A DNA stretch of 64,000 nucleotides, taken from NCBI RefSeq assembly GCF_013205055.1, contig NZ_JABMLF010000005.1, positions 186,001 through 250,000 on the forward strand, in the 5' to 3' direction. The notes under the pieces were generated by a model. That model was not told where the DNA came from and did no database searches. It saw only the letters and a program-made list of their open reading frames with translations. Every line of letters begins with the position of its first letter. The first letter of the stretch is position 1. This document shows, piece after piece, positions 28,504 through 36,660 of this stretch. Both the position numbers and the translations under genes were made by a program. The DNA is from Rathayibacter sp. VKM Ac-2856. Its GTDB lineage: Bacteria; Actinomycetota; Actinomycetes; Actinomycetales; Microbacteriaceae.

Positions 28504-29790
28504 TCAGCGCTCGGGATCGTGCTCGTCGACGACCGCGTCGTCGCGGTGCAGCTCAGCGTGCCGGTCCCACTCGGCGAGCAGCTGCTCGATGGCCTCGTGG
28601 AAGCGGCGGGTGGCGGCGCCGGGGCTGGTGTCGCCGAAGTAGTGGGCGACCCAGCGCTCGAGCCGCTCGACGGCCGCCGCGTCGTGCTCGACGCTCTCGA
28701 GGCGATCGACGACCGCGCCCGCCTCCTCGGCGCGCAGCCACTCCGCATCGCCCAGGTAGCCGGATTCGTCGACCTCGGCCGCCGGGCTGATCGGCCGGGT
28801 CACCAGCAGGGGGCGGCCGGTCGCGAGGCGGTCGTAGACCATGGCCGAGACGTCCAGCACCGCGACATCGGCGGTGAGCTGCCAGCCGAGCTCGGCGGAG
28901 GTGTCGTGCACGTGCCGGGCCGTCGGGTCGGCCGCGTTGGCCGCCGCGATGAGGGCGGCGATCTCGCGATCGGCGGCTCCGTAGGCCGGGTCGACGGCGC
29001 CGCTGCGCGGGTGCGGGCGGTAGACGAGGCGGTAGCGGGGGTCGGCGAGCAGGGCGCGGGTCAGCGCGACGCCGTGGGTGCGGATCGAGCCGTAGCCGGC
29101 GGCCGGGCGGTCGCCCTCCCAGGTGGGCGCGTAGAGCACGACCCGGCGCTCGTCGGCGGGATAGGGCGTGCGGCCCGAGACGTGGTCGGCCTGCGGTCGT
29201 CCGATGGCGAGGGTGCGCTTGTCGAAGTCGAAGTCCCAGAGCACCCGGCGAAGGCGGGCCAGGGCGGCGTCGCCGGCGATGAAGCTGTAGTCGTACGCCT
29301 TGAACTGGTTCGTCGTCATGTACATCTTGTCGCTCTCGCCGTGGTTGACGAAGACGTGCCAGCGGCGCCCGTAGCGCATCATCTGGAAGTTGCGGGCGTT
29401 CTGGTTGACGTAGAGGACGATCCGCAGCGGCTGCTCGTCGATGGCGCTCTCGAGGTCGGCGACGGAGCGCACGTGGGCGACCGGGACGGGGCTCTCCCGC
29501 AGGAGGGCGCGGGTCGCCGTGGCGTTGCGGGAGAGGACGACCACGGGGTGCGTCCGCGCCAGCTCCTGCAGCGGGGCGTACCACTGGCGCAGCTGGTAGA
29601 GATTGATGTCGCCGTCGGCGAAGTAGACGCCGATCTCGAAGACGCCCGGCGTCAGCGGCTCCCGCGCGGCGATCTCGCGGGCCACGTCGCGGCGGGCGCG
29701 CCGGGCGGTGAGCAGATCACGGGCCACTCCGCGCGCCAGCGTCGCGTCCCGGAGGAGTCGGGAGAGGACGTCGCGGGGTGCGGGCTTCAT
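28504..29790 (-). CDS. CDP-glycerol glycerophosphotransferase family protein
   Basis: TagB/TagF-like transferase of 428 residues, likely polymerising or adding glycerol- or another alditol-phosphate from a CDP-activated donor at the inner face of the membrane. The family signature NHGESDK (around residue 148, with the catalytic His) is present, followed by YDYSFIAGD, an intact second site YRPHPRSG, and DTSAELGWQLTADVAVLDVSAM, the donor-binding region. It lacks an added glycosyltransferase domain. The polymer exporter at 20181-21775 is a likely functional partner though 7 kb away. Ends with an acidic tail. Confidence 0.9.
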   Translation of the reverse strand: MKPAPRDVLSRLLRDATLARGVARDLLTARRARRDVAREIAAREPLTPGVFEIGVYFADGDINLYQLRQWYAPLQELARTHPVVVLSRNATATRALLRESPVPVAHVRSVADLESAIDEQPLRIVLYVNQNARNFQMMRYGRRWHVFVNHGESDKMYMTTNQFKAYDYSFIAGDAALARLRRVLWDFDFDKRTLAIGRPQADHVSGRTPYPADERRVVLYAPTWEGDRPAAGYGSIRTHGVALTRALLADPRYRLVYRPHPRSGAVDPAYGAADREIAALIAAANAADPTARHVHDTSAELGWQLTADVAVLDVSAMVYDRLATGRPLLVTRPISPAAEVDESGYLGDAEWLRAEEAGAVVDRLESVEHDAAAVERLERWVAHYFGDTSPGAATRRFHEAIEQLLAEWDRHAELHRDDAVVDEHDPER

Positions 29791-29874
29791 CCGTCCAGGC
29801 TACAAGCCGGGCTCGGCGGAGGGGTGGCGGTGTCCGGCCCTTGCTGCGGAGTGGCCCGTGGAGCGCGCCCCCTT

Positions 29875-30037
29875 CATGCTGATCGAGTAGCCCGCGGAGC
29901 GGGCGTATCGAGATCCACCGTCGCAGACACGGTGGCGTGCCGCCTCAGGTATCGGCGAGGGTGGGTCTCGATACGCCCCTGCGGGGCTACTCGACCAGCA
30001 TGGGGATACGCCCCTCCGGGGCTACTCGACCAGCATG
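29875..30037. repeat. REP-like elements, three copies, one entering the amylosucrase gene
   Basis: Forward copy at 29875-29915; inverse copies at 29964-30002 and 30003-30037, the last missing its first six bases. The third copy overlaps the end of the amylosucrase frame (stop at 30022-30024) and supplies its last four codons (Met-Leu-Val-Glu) and the stop. Confidence 0.9.
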
Positions 30038-31986
30038 GACGCGGCCGGGGTCACCCGCAGCCAGACGAACTGGAGGGGGGCGAGGCGGAAGCCCTCGCGG
30101 AGGTCGACGGCGATCTCGGTCACGAGGTCGAGGGCCTCGGGGGCGAAGCCGCCGAAGCGCTCGGGCGCGACCTCCTGCGCCTCGTCCGAGACGTTCGCGA
30201 GGACGAGCACCGACTCGCCGTCGCCCGGGCGGAGGTAGCCGAGCACGTGGTCGTTCACCGGGTCGAAGGCGATCAGCGCGTTCCCCGCGAAGAGGTCCGT
30301 GCGCTTCCGGATCGCGATCAGGTGCAGCAGCCCGCCGAAGACCTCCGCCGCGTCCGCTCCCGGGGTCTCCCGCTCGGCGTAGCGCGCCTCGGGGCGCCGC
30401 GGCCGGTTCACCCAGCGGGAGTCGCCCGCCGTGCTCGGATCGTCCAGGTAGGAGTGGTCGTTCAGTTGGCCGACCTCGTCGCCGAGGTAGAGCAGCGGCA
30501 GCCCGCCGGTGCTGAGCGCGATCGAGTGCGCCAGCAGCACCCGGTCGATCCCGTACGGGTCGCCCGCCTCGACGCCCGCGAGCGAGGCGGTCGTGCCGGA
30601 GACGCGCCGGTCGCCGGTCCGCGGGTTCTCCTGGAACGGCACGCCCCGGGCGAAGGTGCCCTCGAAGCGGTCCGTGTAGAAGTCGTTGAGGAAGCGCCGG
30701 TGCCCGGCCGCATCGATCCCCAGCTCGGCCGCGTCCTCGTCGGCGAACGTCCAGCCGATGTCGTCGTGGCCGCGGACGTAATTCACCCAGGCCGTGCCCT
30801 CGGGCAGCGCGTGCCGGCGCTCGAGGGCCTGCGCGAGCAGCCGGGCGTCGCGGGTCGCGAGCGCCTCCCAGGTCAGGGCCATCTGCAGCGGGTTGTAGGA
30901 GAGCTGGCACTCCTCGACGTCGATGTACTCGATCACCTCATCGGGGTGCACGATCGCCTCGGACTTGAACAGCAGCGACGGCGCCGCGAGCCGGCAGACC
31001 TCGTTGAACGCGCGCAGCAGCAGGTGCGCCTCGGGCTGCGACTCGCAGGTCGTGCCGAGCTCCTTCCAGATGAAGGCGACGGCGTCCATCCGCAGCGCGT
31101 CGACGCCCTGGTTGGCGAGGAAGAGCATCTCGCCTGCCATCGCGCGGAAGACCTCGGGGTTGGCGTAGTTGAGGTCCCACTGGTAGCGGTGGAAGGTCGC
31201 CCAGACCCAGCGGCCGTCCTCGAGCTGCACGAAGGAGCCGGGGTGGTCGTCCGGGAAGATCTCTCGGGTCGTCCGCTCGAACGCGTCCGGCTGCTCGCGG
31301 TCGGGGTAGATCCAGTAGTAGTCCTCGAAGCGCTGCTCGCCCGCGAGCGCCTTCCGCGCCCACTCGTGCTCGTTCGAGGTGTGGTTGAAGACGAAGTCGA
31401 CGACCAGCGCGATGCCCTGCTCGCGCAGCTCGGTCGCGAGCAGGCGCAGGTCCTCCATGTCGCCGAGGTCCGGCCGCACGCGGCGGTAGCTCGACACCGC
31501 GTAGCCGCCGTCCGACTCCCCCTCGGGCGCGTCGAAGACCGGCATCAGGTGCAGGTAGTTGAGTCCGATGCTGCGGAAGTAGGGGATCTCGGCGCGCAGC
31601 CCCGCGAGGTCGCCGGCGTAGCGGTCGACGTAGCAGACGCCGCCGAGGGCCTTGTTCGAGAGGAACCAGTCCGGGTGCTGACCGCGACTGCGATCGAGCG
31701 CGCGCAGGTCCTCGGGGCGCTCCTGCCACGAGGCCGCGGCGAGCTCGACGAGGTCGACGATCTGCTCGGCGAGGTCCTCGCGGTGCCGGTACACCGCGGC
31801 GAGCAGCTCGACCAGCCGCGGCAGCCGGGCGTCCAGGCGCTCCTGGAACTCCGGATCGGCGACCGCGCCGTCGAGCGCGTCGAGGCGCGAGCGCACGGCC
31901 GTGAGCAGATCGTCGGGGGTGGGCTCCGCATCGTCCAGCACTGCACCGGGCAGAGCTGTGGCGGGGAGCTGCGTCGAATCGAACAC
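30022..31986 (-). CDS. Amylosucrase (GH13)
   Basis: Glucan-forming enzyme of 654 residues that uses sucrose to extend an alpha-1,4-glucan, releasing fructose. An N-terminal helical domain of about 90 residues precedes the GH13 barrel. Catalytic nucleophile in GVDALRMDAVAFIWKEL, acid/base Glu in LLFKSEAIVHPDEV, transition-state Asp in VRGHDDIGWTFADEDA; the WKEL and IVHPD stretches are diagnostic for amylosucrase rather than sucrose phosphorylase. GTG start after GGAAGGACGAC. The C-terminus is cut or replaced by a REP-like element: the last residues MLVE come from the repeat. Single gene between a CDP-glycerol-type transferase and a glycosyltransferase operon; may supply glucan, or simply use sucrose from plants. 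Confidence 0.93.
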   Translation of the reverse strand: MFDSTQLPATALPGAVLDDAEPTPDDLLTAVRSRLDALDGAVADPEFQERLDARLPRLVELLAAVYRHREDLAEQIVDLVELAAASWQERPEDLRALDRSRGQHPDWFLSNKALGGVCYVDRYAGDLAGLRAEIPYFRSIGLNYLHLMPVFDAPEGESDGGYAVSSYRRVRPDLGDMEDLRLLATELREQGIALVVDFVFNHTSNEHEWARKALAGEQRFEDYYWIYPDREQPDAFERTTREIFPDDHPGSFVQLEDGRWVWATFHRYQWDLNYANPEVFRAMAGEMLFLANQGVDALRMDAVAFIWKELGTTCESQPEAHLLLRAFNEVCRLAAPSLLFKSEAIVHPDEVIEYIDVEECQLSYNPLQMALTWEALATRDARLLAQALERRHALPEGTAWVNYVRGHDDIGWTFADEDAAELGIDAAGHRRFLNDFYTDRFEGTFARGVPFQENPRTGDRRVSGTTASLAGVEAGDPYGIDRVLLAHSIALSTGGLPLLYLGDEVGQLNDHSYLDDPSTAGDSRWVNRPRRPEARYAERETPGADAAEVFGGLLHLIAIRKRTDLFAGNALIAFDPVNDHVLGYLRPGDGESVLVLANVSDEAQEVAPERFGGFAPEALDLVTEIAVDLREGFRLAPLQFVWLRVTPAASMLVE

Positions 31987-32036
31987 CGTCGTCCTTCCGA
32001 GGGGCGTCCGCCCGGCGGGGGGCGGATTCCCCGATG

Positions 32037-32930
32037 CTAGACGATCGGGGGACGACCGGCGACCGCCATGCGGAGCACCGTCCGGGCTGCCAGAACGCGG
32101 CGCTCCCCGGGGTCGGCACTCCAGCCCTCGCGCCAGCCGGCGAACCAGGCCCGCAGCGCCGGGCGATCGCTCCGCCAGCGCAGGCACTGGATCGCCGTCC
32201 ACGAGGCGACGTAGGCGAGGGCCAGCGGCGCGGGCAGCGAGCGACGGGCGAGCCACACCCGGTTGCGGGCGTTGAGGCGGTAGTAGTCCTCGTGCCGGGT
32301 CTGCTGGATCACCGGGTGCTGCGCGACGAGCTCGCCCGCGTACCAGGTGCTCCGCCCGGTGTCCCAGACCCGCCAGGCCAGCTCGATCCCCTCGTGCGCG
32401 TAGAAGAAGGGCGCCGCCCAGCCGCCGGTCCGCTCGAAGACGTCGCGCCGCAGTACGACCGCGCCCTCCCAGACCGAGAAGACCGGACCGGAGCGGCGCG
32501 GGTCGCCCTTGAGGATGCGCGGCGTCCAGCGCCGGGGCGCCGGAGTGCCGTCGACGCTGTCGACCCGGGGCTGCACCATCCCGATCCGGCGGGGCGAGGC
32601 GAGCAGGGCGACCGCGTCACGGAGGAAGCCCGGCGACGGCACGCGCGCGTCGTCGTCGAGGAAGAAGAGGTACTCGCCGGCGACGGCGGGCACGCCCGCG
32701 TTCCGGCCGGCCGGGATGCCGAGGTTCTCGGGCAGGGCGAGCGCGCGGACCCCGTCCGGCAGCCCCTCGGGCGCCCAGCCGTTGCCGACGCAGACGACGT
32801 CGAGCTCGACCCCCTCCTGGGCGAGGACGCTCGCGAGCCCGGCCGCCAGGTCGTCCGGCCGGGTGCCCTGGGTGAGCACGACGACGCCGACGCGCGGAAG
32901 CGCACCGGTCACCGGCTCAGGAGCGGACAC
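32037..32930 (-). CDS. Glycosyltransferase family 2
   Basis: GT-A fold transferase of 297 residues. GVVVLTQGTRPDDLAAGLAS is the nucleotide-binding start, FLDDDARVP the metal-binding DxD region, and WEGAVVLRRDVFERTGGW with HEGIELAWRVW the acceptor side with the catalytic ED-like residues. A C-terminal hydrophobic segment (APLALAYVASWTAIQCL) suggests membrane association. GTG start inside the previous gene (14-base overlap), so third gene of a GT2/CDP-alcohol transferase/GT2 operon. Confidence 0.9.
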   Translation of the reverse strand: MSAPEPVTGALPRVGVVVLTQGTRPDDLAAGLASVLAQEGVELDVVCVGNGWAPEGLPDGVRALALPENLGIPAGRNAGVPAVAGEYLFFLDDDARVPSPGFLRDAVALLASPRRIGMVQPRVDSVDGTPAPRRWTPRILKGDPRRSGPVFSVWEGAVVLRRDVFERTGGWAAPFFYAHEGIELAWRVWDTGRSTWYAGELVAQHPVIQQTRHEDYYRLNARNRVWLARRSLPAPLALAYVASWTAIQCLRWRSDRPALRAWFAGWREGWSADPGERRVLAARTVLRMAVAGRPPIV

Positions 32931-33717
32931 GCTTGGACGCCATGATCGCGACGAAGTGGCCGACGAGCGCGAGGAGCGCGAGCGGCAGCAGCGCCGACAC
33001 CAGCACGCGGTCGGCGGTGCCCGCGCCCACCACCAGCCCGACGAGACTCGCGGCGAAGGCCAGCATGGTCAGCTCGACCGAGTGGTACAGCCGGTGGAAC
33101 GGCACGAAGCGCGCGGCGCGGCGCAGGCGCGCGAGACCGGAGGAGGACGGCGTCGCCTCGCCCTTGGTGTCGGCGAGCCTGGTCAGCCCCGCGTTCGCGC
33201 GGGCGACGTGCACCATGTCGTTGAGGGCCTTGTTCAGCACGATCACCAGGGCCAGCGCCAGGCCGATCGTGGTCCAGAGGAAGTCCTCGGGGGCGTCGAA
33301 CGGCAGGCCCGCCGCACGCAGGCCGAGCGCGATGGGGATCAGCGACTCGGTCGTGTAGTGGCCGACCTTGTCCAGGAACACGCCCGCCGGCGACGAAGTG
33401 CGGCGCCAGCGCGCGACCTCGCCGTCGCAGCAGTCGACGAGCATCTGCAGCTGGCCGAGGATCAGCGCGAGCGCGGCGCCCGCGACCCCGGGGATCAGCA
33501 GCGCGGCGGCGGCGCTCCAGCCGACCAGGATCATCAGCCCGGTCACGCCGTTCGCCGAGATCGACGTGCGCAGCAGCAGCATCGTCAGGTACGGCGAGAA
33601 GCGGCGCAGGTACAGCGATGCCGTCCAGTGCTCGGCGTTGCGGCGCCCGCGGACCTCGGGCGGCTGGGCGACGGCGCGCAGCTCGGCGATCGTGCGCGGT
33701 CTGGCGGTGCTGGTCAT
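32917..33717 (-). CDS. CDP-alcohol phosphatidyltransferase family protein, variant motif
   Basis: Membrane enzyme of 266 residues with about six segments that normally transfers a phosphate-alcohol from a CDP donor to a lipid or polyol. The family signature D-x2-D-G-x2-A-R-x8-G-x3-D-x3-D is visible as DCCDGEVARW (D95, D98, R103), G112 and D116, but residue 120 is His where the last, catalytic-base Asp normally stands (LDKVGHY). Whether this is a distinct subfamily or an inactive copy is unknown. Overlaps both neighbours (4 and 14 bases), tying it to wall-polymer glycosyltransferases. Confidence 0.88.
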   Translation of the reverse strand: MTSTARPRTIAELRAVAQPPEVRGRRNAEHWTASLYLRRFSPYLTMLLLRTSISANGVTGLMILVGWSAAAALLIPGVAGAALALILGQLQMLVDCCDGEVARWRRTSSPAGVFLDKVGHYTTESLIPIALGLRAAGLPFDAPEDFLWTTIGLALALVIVLNKALNDMVHVARANAGLTRLADTKGEATPSSSGLARLRRAARFVPFHRLYHSVELTMLAFAASLVGLVVGAGTADRVLVSALLPLALLALVGHFVAIMASKRVRS

Positions 33718-34796
33718 GCGTCCCTCGCGGTGTCGGCGGCGCTCTGGTGGCGGTGCGCGGCGATGTTGCTGGTGAGGCCCGCGAAGCCGAGGACGAAGCC
33801 CGTCCCCCAGGCGACGTGGATGGAGGGGATCACGACGAGGAACCACAGCATCGTGCGCGGTCCGTCGGCGCGGGCGACGGCGACGGTCGCGGCAGCGACG
33901 AGCGCGAGGTAGCCGACGGGCACGACGAGCCCGAGCAGCAGCCAGGGCGCCGCGCCGACCAGCGCCTGCACCGCTCCGGCGACCCCGGCGAGCAGGCCGA
34001 GGGCGAGCAGCGCCACGAGGACGGGCGGCGCGAAGTAGCGCAGCGACCGCGAGGCCGGGAACAGCCGGGTCAGCTCGCCCCGCCACATCCCGGTGGAGAG
34101 GAACTGCCGCAGCAGCGCCCGCATCGACGGCCGCGGGCGGTAGGTGACGGTGAGGCGCGGGGTGAACCAGACGATCCCGCCCGCCTCGCGCAGCCGGCGG
34201 TTGAGCTCCCAGTCCTGGCCGCGCTTGAAGCGCTCGTCGAAGAGCCCGGCGCGCTCGAGGGCGGAGCGGCGGAAGACGCCGAGGTAGACGGTGTCCGCCG
34301 GTCCCTCCTCGCCGCCGACGTGGTGCGGGGTGCCGCCGAGGCCGATCCGCGAGCCGTAGGCGCGGGCGACGGCGCGCTGGAACGGGGTGAGCCCCTCCGC
34401 CGCCATCACTCCCCCGACGTTCGCGGCGCCCGAGCGCTGCAGCGCCTCCACGGCGATCCGCGCGTAGTCGGGCGGGAGCACGGAGTGGGCGTCCACTCGG
34501 ACGACGACGGGGTGGCGGGATGCGCGGATCGCCGCGTTCAGCCCCGCGGGGGTCGAGCCGACGGGGTTGGCGACGACGCGGATCCGCTCGTCGGCGGCGC
34601 TCAGACCGGCGACGAGCTCCTCCGTGCCGTCGATGCTGGGCGCGAGGGCGAGGACGACGTCGAAGGGCCCGGTGTAGTCCTGCGCGAGCAGCGAGTCGAC
34701 GGCCGCGCGGACGTGGGTGACCTCGTTCAGCACGGGCATCACGTAGGAGACGCCGGGCAGATCGGGGAGGTCGTCCGTCGGGATCTCGGGCTGCAT
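33714..34796 (-). CDS. Glycosyltransferase family 2 with C-terminal membrane segments
   Basis: Protein of 360 residues. VSYVMPVLNEVTHVRAAVDSLLAQ at the start and VRVDAHSVLPPDY (DxD variant DAH) and RGQDWELNRRLREAG (QDWELN in place of the ED motif) mark a GT2 enzyme like those of succinoglycan/exopolysaccharide synthesis. Three or four hydrophobic segments follow (residues 245-340). The ATG at 34796 was chosen from the start of the conserved region. First gene of the operon 34796 to 32037; ATGA overlap with the CDP-alcohol transferase gene. Confidence 0.9.
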   Translation of the reverse strand: MQPEIPTDDLPDLPGVSYVMPVLNEVTHVRAAVDSLLAQDYTGPFDVVLALAPSIDGTEELVAGLSAADERIRVVANPVGSTPAGLNAAIRASRHPVVVRVDAHSVLPPDYARIAVEALQRSGAANVGGVMAAEGLTPFQRAVARAYGSRIGLGGTPHHVGGEEGPADTVYLGVFRRSALERAGLFDERFKRGQDWELNRRLREAGGIVWFTPRLTVTYRPRPSMRALLRQFLSTGMWRGELTRLFPASRSLRYFAPPVLVALLALGLLAGVAGAVQALVGAAPWLLLGLVVPVGYLALVAAATVAVARADGPRTMLWFLVVIPSIHVAWGTGFVLGFAGLTSNIAAHRHQSAADTARDA

Positions 34797-34887
34797 GGGT
34801 CCAGTTCGTGAGGCGGGGCCGGGCGTCCTGGCCGGACGCGGGCGCCCCACACTACCAGCGGGCCGCGCCCCGCCCGGCGGACGCGGA

Positions 34888-34919
34888 GCAGCCCCCGCGG
34901 ACGGATCCGCGGGGGCTGC
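34888..34919 (-). terminator. Strong GC hairpin after htrA
   Basis: Perfect 14-bp arms GCAGCCCCCGCGGA and its complement around the loop CGGA, 31 bases after the htrA stop and upstream of the glycosyltransferase operon. No T-tract; typical of high-GC terminators. Confidence 0.6.
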
Positions 34920-34949
34920 CGAGCGGACGTCGGTCCGCCGCCGGAGGGG

Positions 34950-36533
34950 TCAGCTGGTCGCCATGGTCCCCAGCGTGACGTCGAGCTCGAAGCTCTTGCC
35001 GCCGCGCACGTAGGTCAGCGTGACGTCGGCGTTCGCGGCCTGCGCGCGGACCTGGGCGGTGAGGTCGGAGGCGCTCGTCACGGGCGTACCGGCGATGCCC
35101 GTGACGATGTCGCCGGCCGCGAGACCGGCGGCCTGGGCGGCGCCGCCGCTGGTCACCTCCTGGATCCTCGCGCCGAGGACGTCCTCGGTGGAGTCCGAGA
35201 CGCTCGCGCCGAGGAGGCCGTGGGTGGCGGAGCCGTTCGCGATGATCTCCTTCGCGACGCGCTCGGCGACCGCGCTGGGGACGGCGAAGCCGACGCCGAT
35301 GTTGCCCGACTGGCCGCTCGAGCCGGAGGACTGGCCCGCACTCGCGATCGCGACGTTGACGCCGATCAGCTCACCGTCGCTGTCGAGCAGCGCGCCGCCC
35401 GAGTTGCCCGGGTTGATCGCCGCGTCCGTCTGGATGACGGGGAGCGAGATCGTGCTGGTCGCCTGGGTCTGCGGGGTCTGACCGGGGATGTCGAAGTTGA
35501 ACGGGCTCTCCGTGCCGCCGCTCGAGCTGTCCCCCGAGTCGTCGGGAGCGGCCGAGGAGGCGACCTGGATGCTCCGGTTGAGCGCGCTGACGATGCCGTC
35601 GGTGACGGTGCCGGAGAGGCCGAGCGGTGCCCCGATCGCGACGGCGGTGTCGCCGACGTTGACCTCGGAGGAGTCGGCGAAGGTGATCGGCACCAGGTCC
35701 GTCGCGTCCGCCAGCTTGATCACGGCGAGGTCGAGGGTCGGGTCGGTGCCGACGATGGTCGCGGTGAAGATGCGGCCGTCGGACGTGGTCACGGTGACCG
35801 CGCCGTCCGAGATCTGGCCGTCGAGGGTCACCACGTGCGTGTTGGTGAGGACGTAGCCGTCCTTGGAGAGGACGATGCCCGATCCGGTGCCGGAGGAGGA
35901 GCTGCCGGCGACGGCGATCGTGACGACGCTCGGGGTGGCCTTGGCGGCGACCGCGGTCGCGGTGGTCGCGTCCTCCGCGTTGTTCACCGTGATGGTCTGC
36001 GAGCCGCTGGAGGAGACGACGCGGGTCCCGGCCCCGTTCGAGGCCGACCAGAGACCGAAGACGCCGGCTCCGGCGACTCCGCCGACGACCGCGCCGATGG
36101 CGAGGGCCGCGACGACGCCGACTCCGGCGCGGCGCTTGGTCGCCGTCGGGCCGGCGGGGGGCTGGCCGCCGCCGAACGAGCCGTGCTCGCCGACGGGCGG
36201 CTGCTCGGTGCTCTGCACGGTGTGCGCGGCCGGAGGGGCGAACTGGCCGTAGCGCGGGGTCGGCGGGACCGGCTGGGCCTGGTTCCCCTCCGCGGAGTTC
36301 GAGGTGTAGGGCGGCTGCGGGGCCGTGCCCCCGGGCAGCGGGAGCGTGGGGTGCTGGGCCTCGGGGAGGGGCTCGGTGGCCCCGGTGGACGACGACGGCG
36401 CTCCGGTGCCCTCCGAGGAGGTGGGCTGTCCGGGGGTGTGCTCGCCGGAGATGGGGTGGTTCGCCTCGTGGCGGCGATCCTCCGGCGTGCGGGGATCCTC
36501 CGGCTGACGAGGACCGTCGTGACTCTCGGTCAT
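34950..36533 (-). CDS. HtrA/DegP-type serine protease with PDZ domain
   Basis: Membrane-anchored periplasmic-side protease of 527 residues for envelope protein quality control. A cytoplasmic Pro/Ser-rich N-terminus (about 135 residues) leads to one membrane segment (GVVAALAIGAVVGGVAGAGVF), then a trypsin-like domain with His in NTHVV, Asp in DPTLDLAVIK and Ser in NPGNSGGALLD, then a PDZ domain (GLLGASVSD, AAGLAAGDIVTGIAG). A linker rich in Ser/Gly (APDDSGDSSSGGTE) is inserted in the protease domain. ATG at 36533 with a strong GGAAGGAG. Resembles mycobacterial PepD/HtrA. Confidence 0.95.
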   Translation of the reverse strand: MTESHDGPRQPEDPRTPEDRRHEANHPISGEHTPGQPTSSEGTGAPSSSTGATEPLPEAQHPTLPLPGGTAPQPPYTSNSAEGNQAQPVPPTPRYGQFAPPAAHTVQSTEQPPVGEHGSFGGGQPPAGPTATKRRAGVGVVAALAIGAVVGGVAGAGVFGLWSASNGAGTRVVSSSGSQTITVNNAEDATTATAVAAKATPSVVTIAVAGSSSSGTGSGIVLSKDGYVLTNTHVVTLDGQISDGAVTVTTSDGRIFTATIVGTDPTLDLAVIKLADATDLVPITFADSSEVNVGDTAVAIGAPLGLSGTVTDGIVSALNRSIQVASSAAPDDSGDSSSGGTESPFNFDIPGQTPQTQATSTISLPVIQTDAAINPGNSGGALLDSDGELIGVNVAIASAGQSSGSSGQSGNIGVGFAVPSAVAERVAKEIIANGSATHGLLGASVSDSTEDVLGARIQEVTSGGAAQAAGLAAGDIVTGIAGTPVTSASDLTAQVRAQAANADVTLTYVRGGKSFELDVTLGTMATS

Positions 36534-36660
36534 GGGTGGTGCTCCTTCCAAGCGGGGATAGCTTGACCAGCCAACCTGTGCGTTCCTTATGACGCTCCTG
36601 CAAGCGGCACCCCAATGCGCGACCGTGCGCGGTGACGGCCTCAGCCGCCAGACTGGCGGG

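Noticed and set aside
28519-32040. A 1173-codon open frame on the plus strand
   Set aside because: It lies opposite the CDP-glycerol-type transferase and amylosucrase genes; the translation is Arg/Val/Gly-rich shadow sequence without motifs. Long antisense frames are normal at this GC content.
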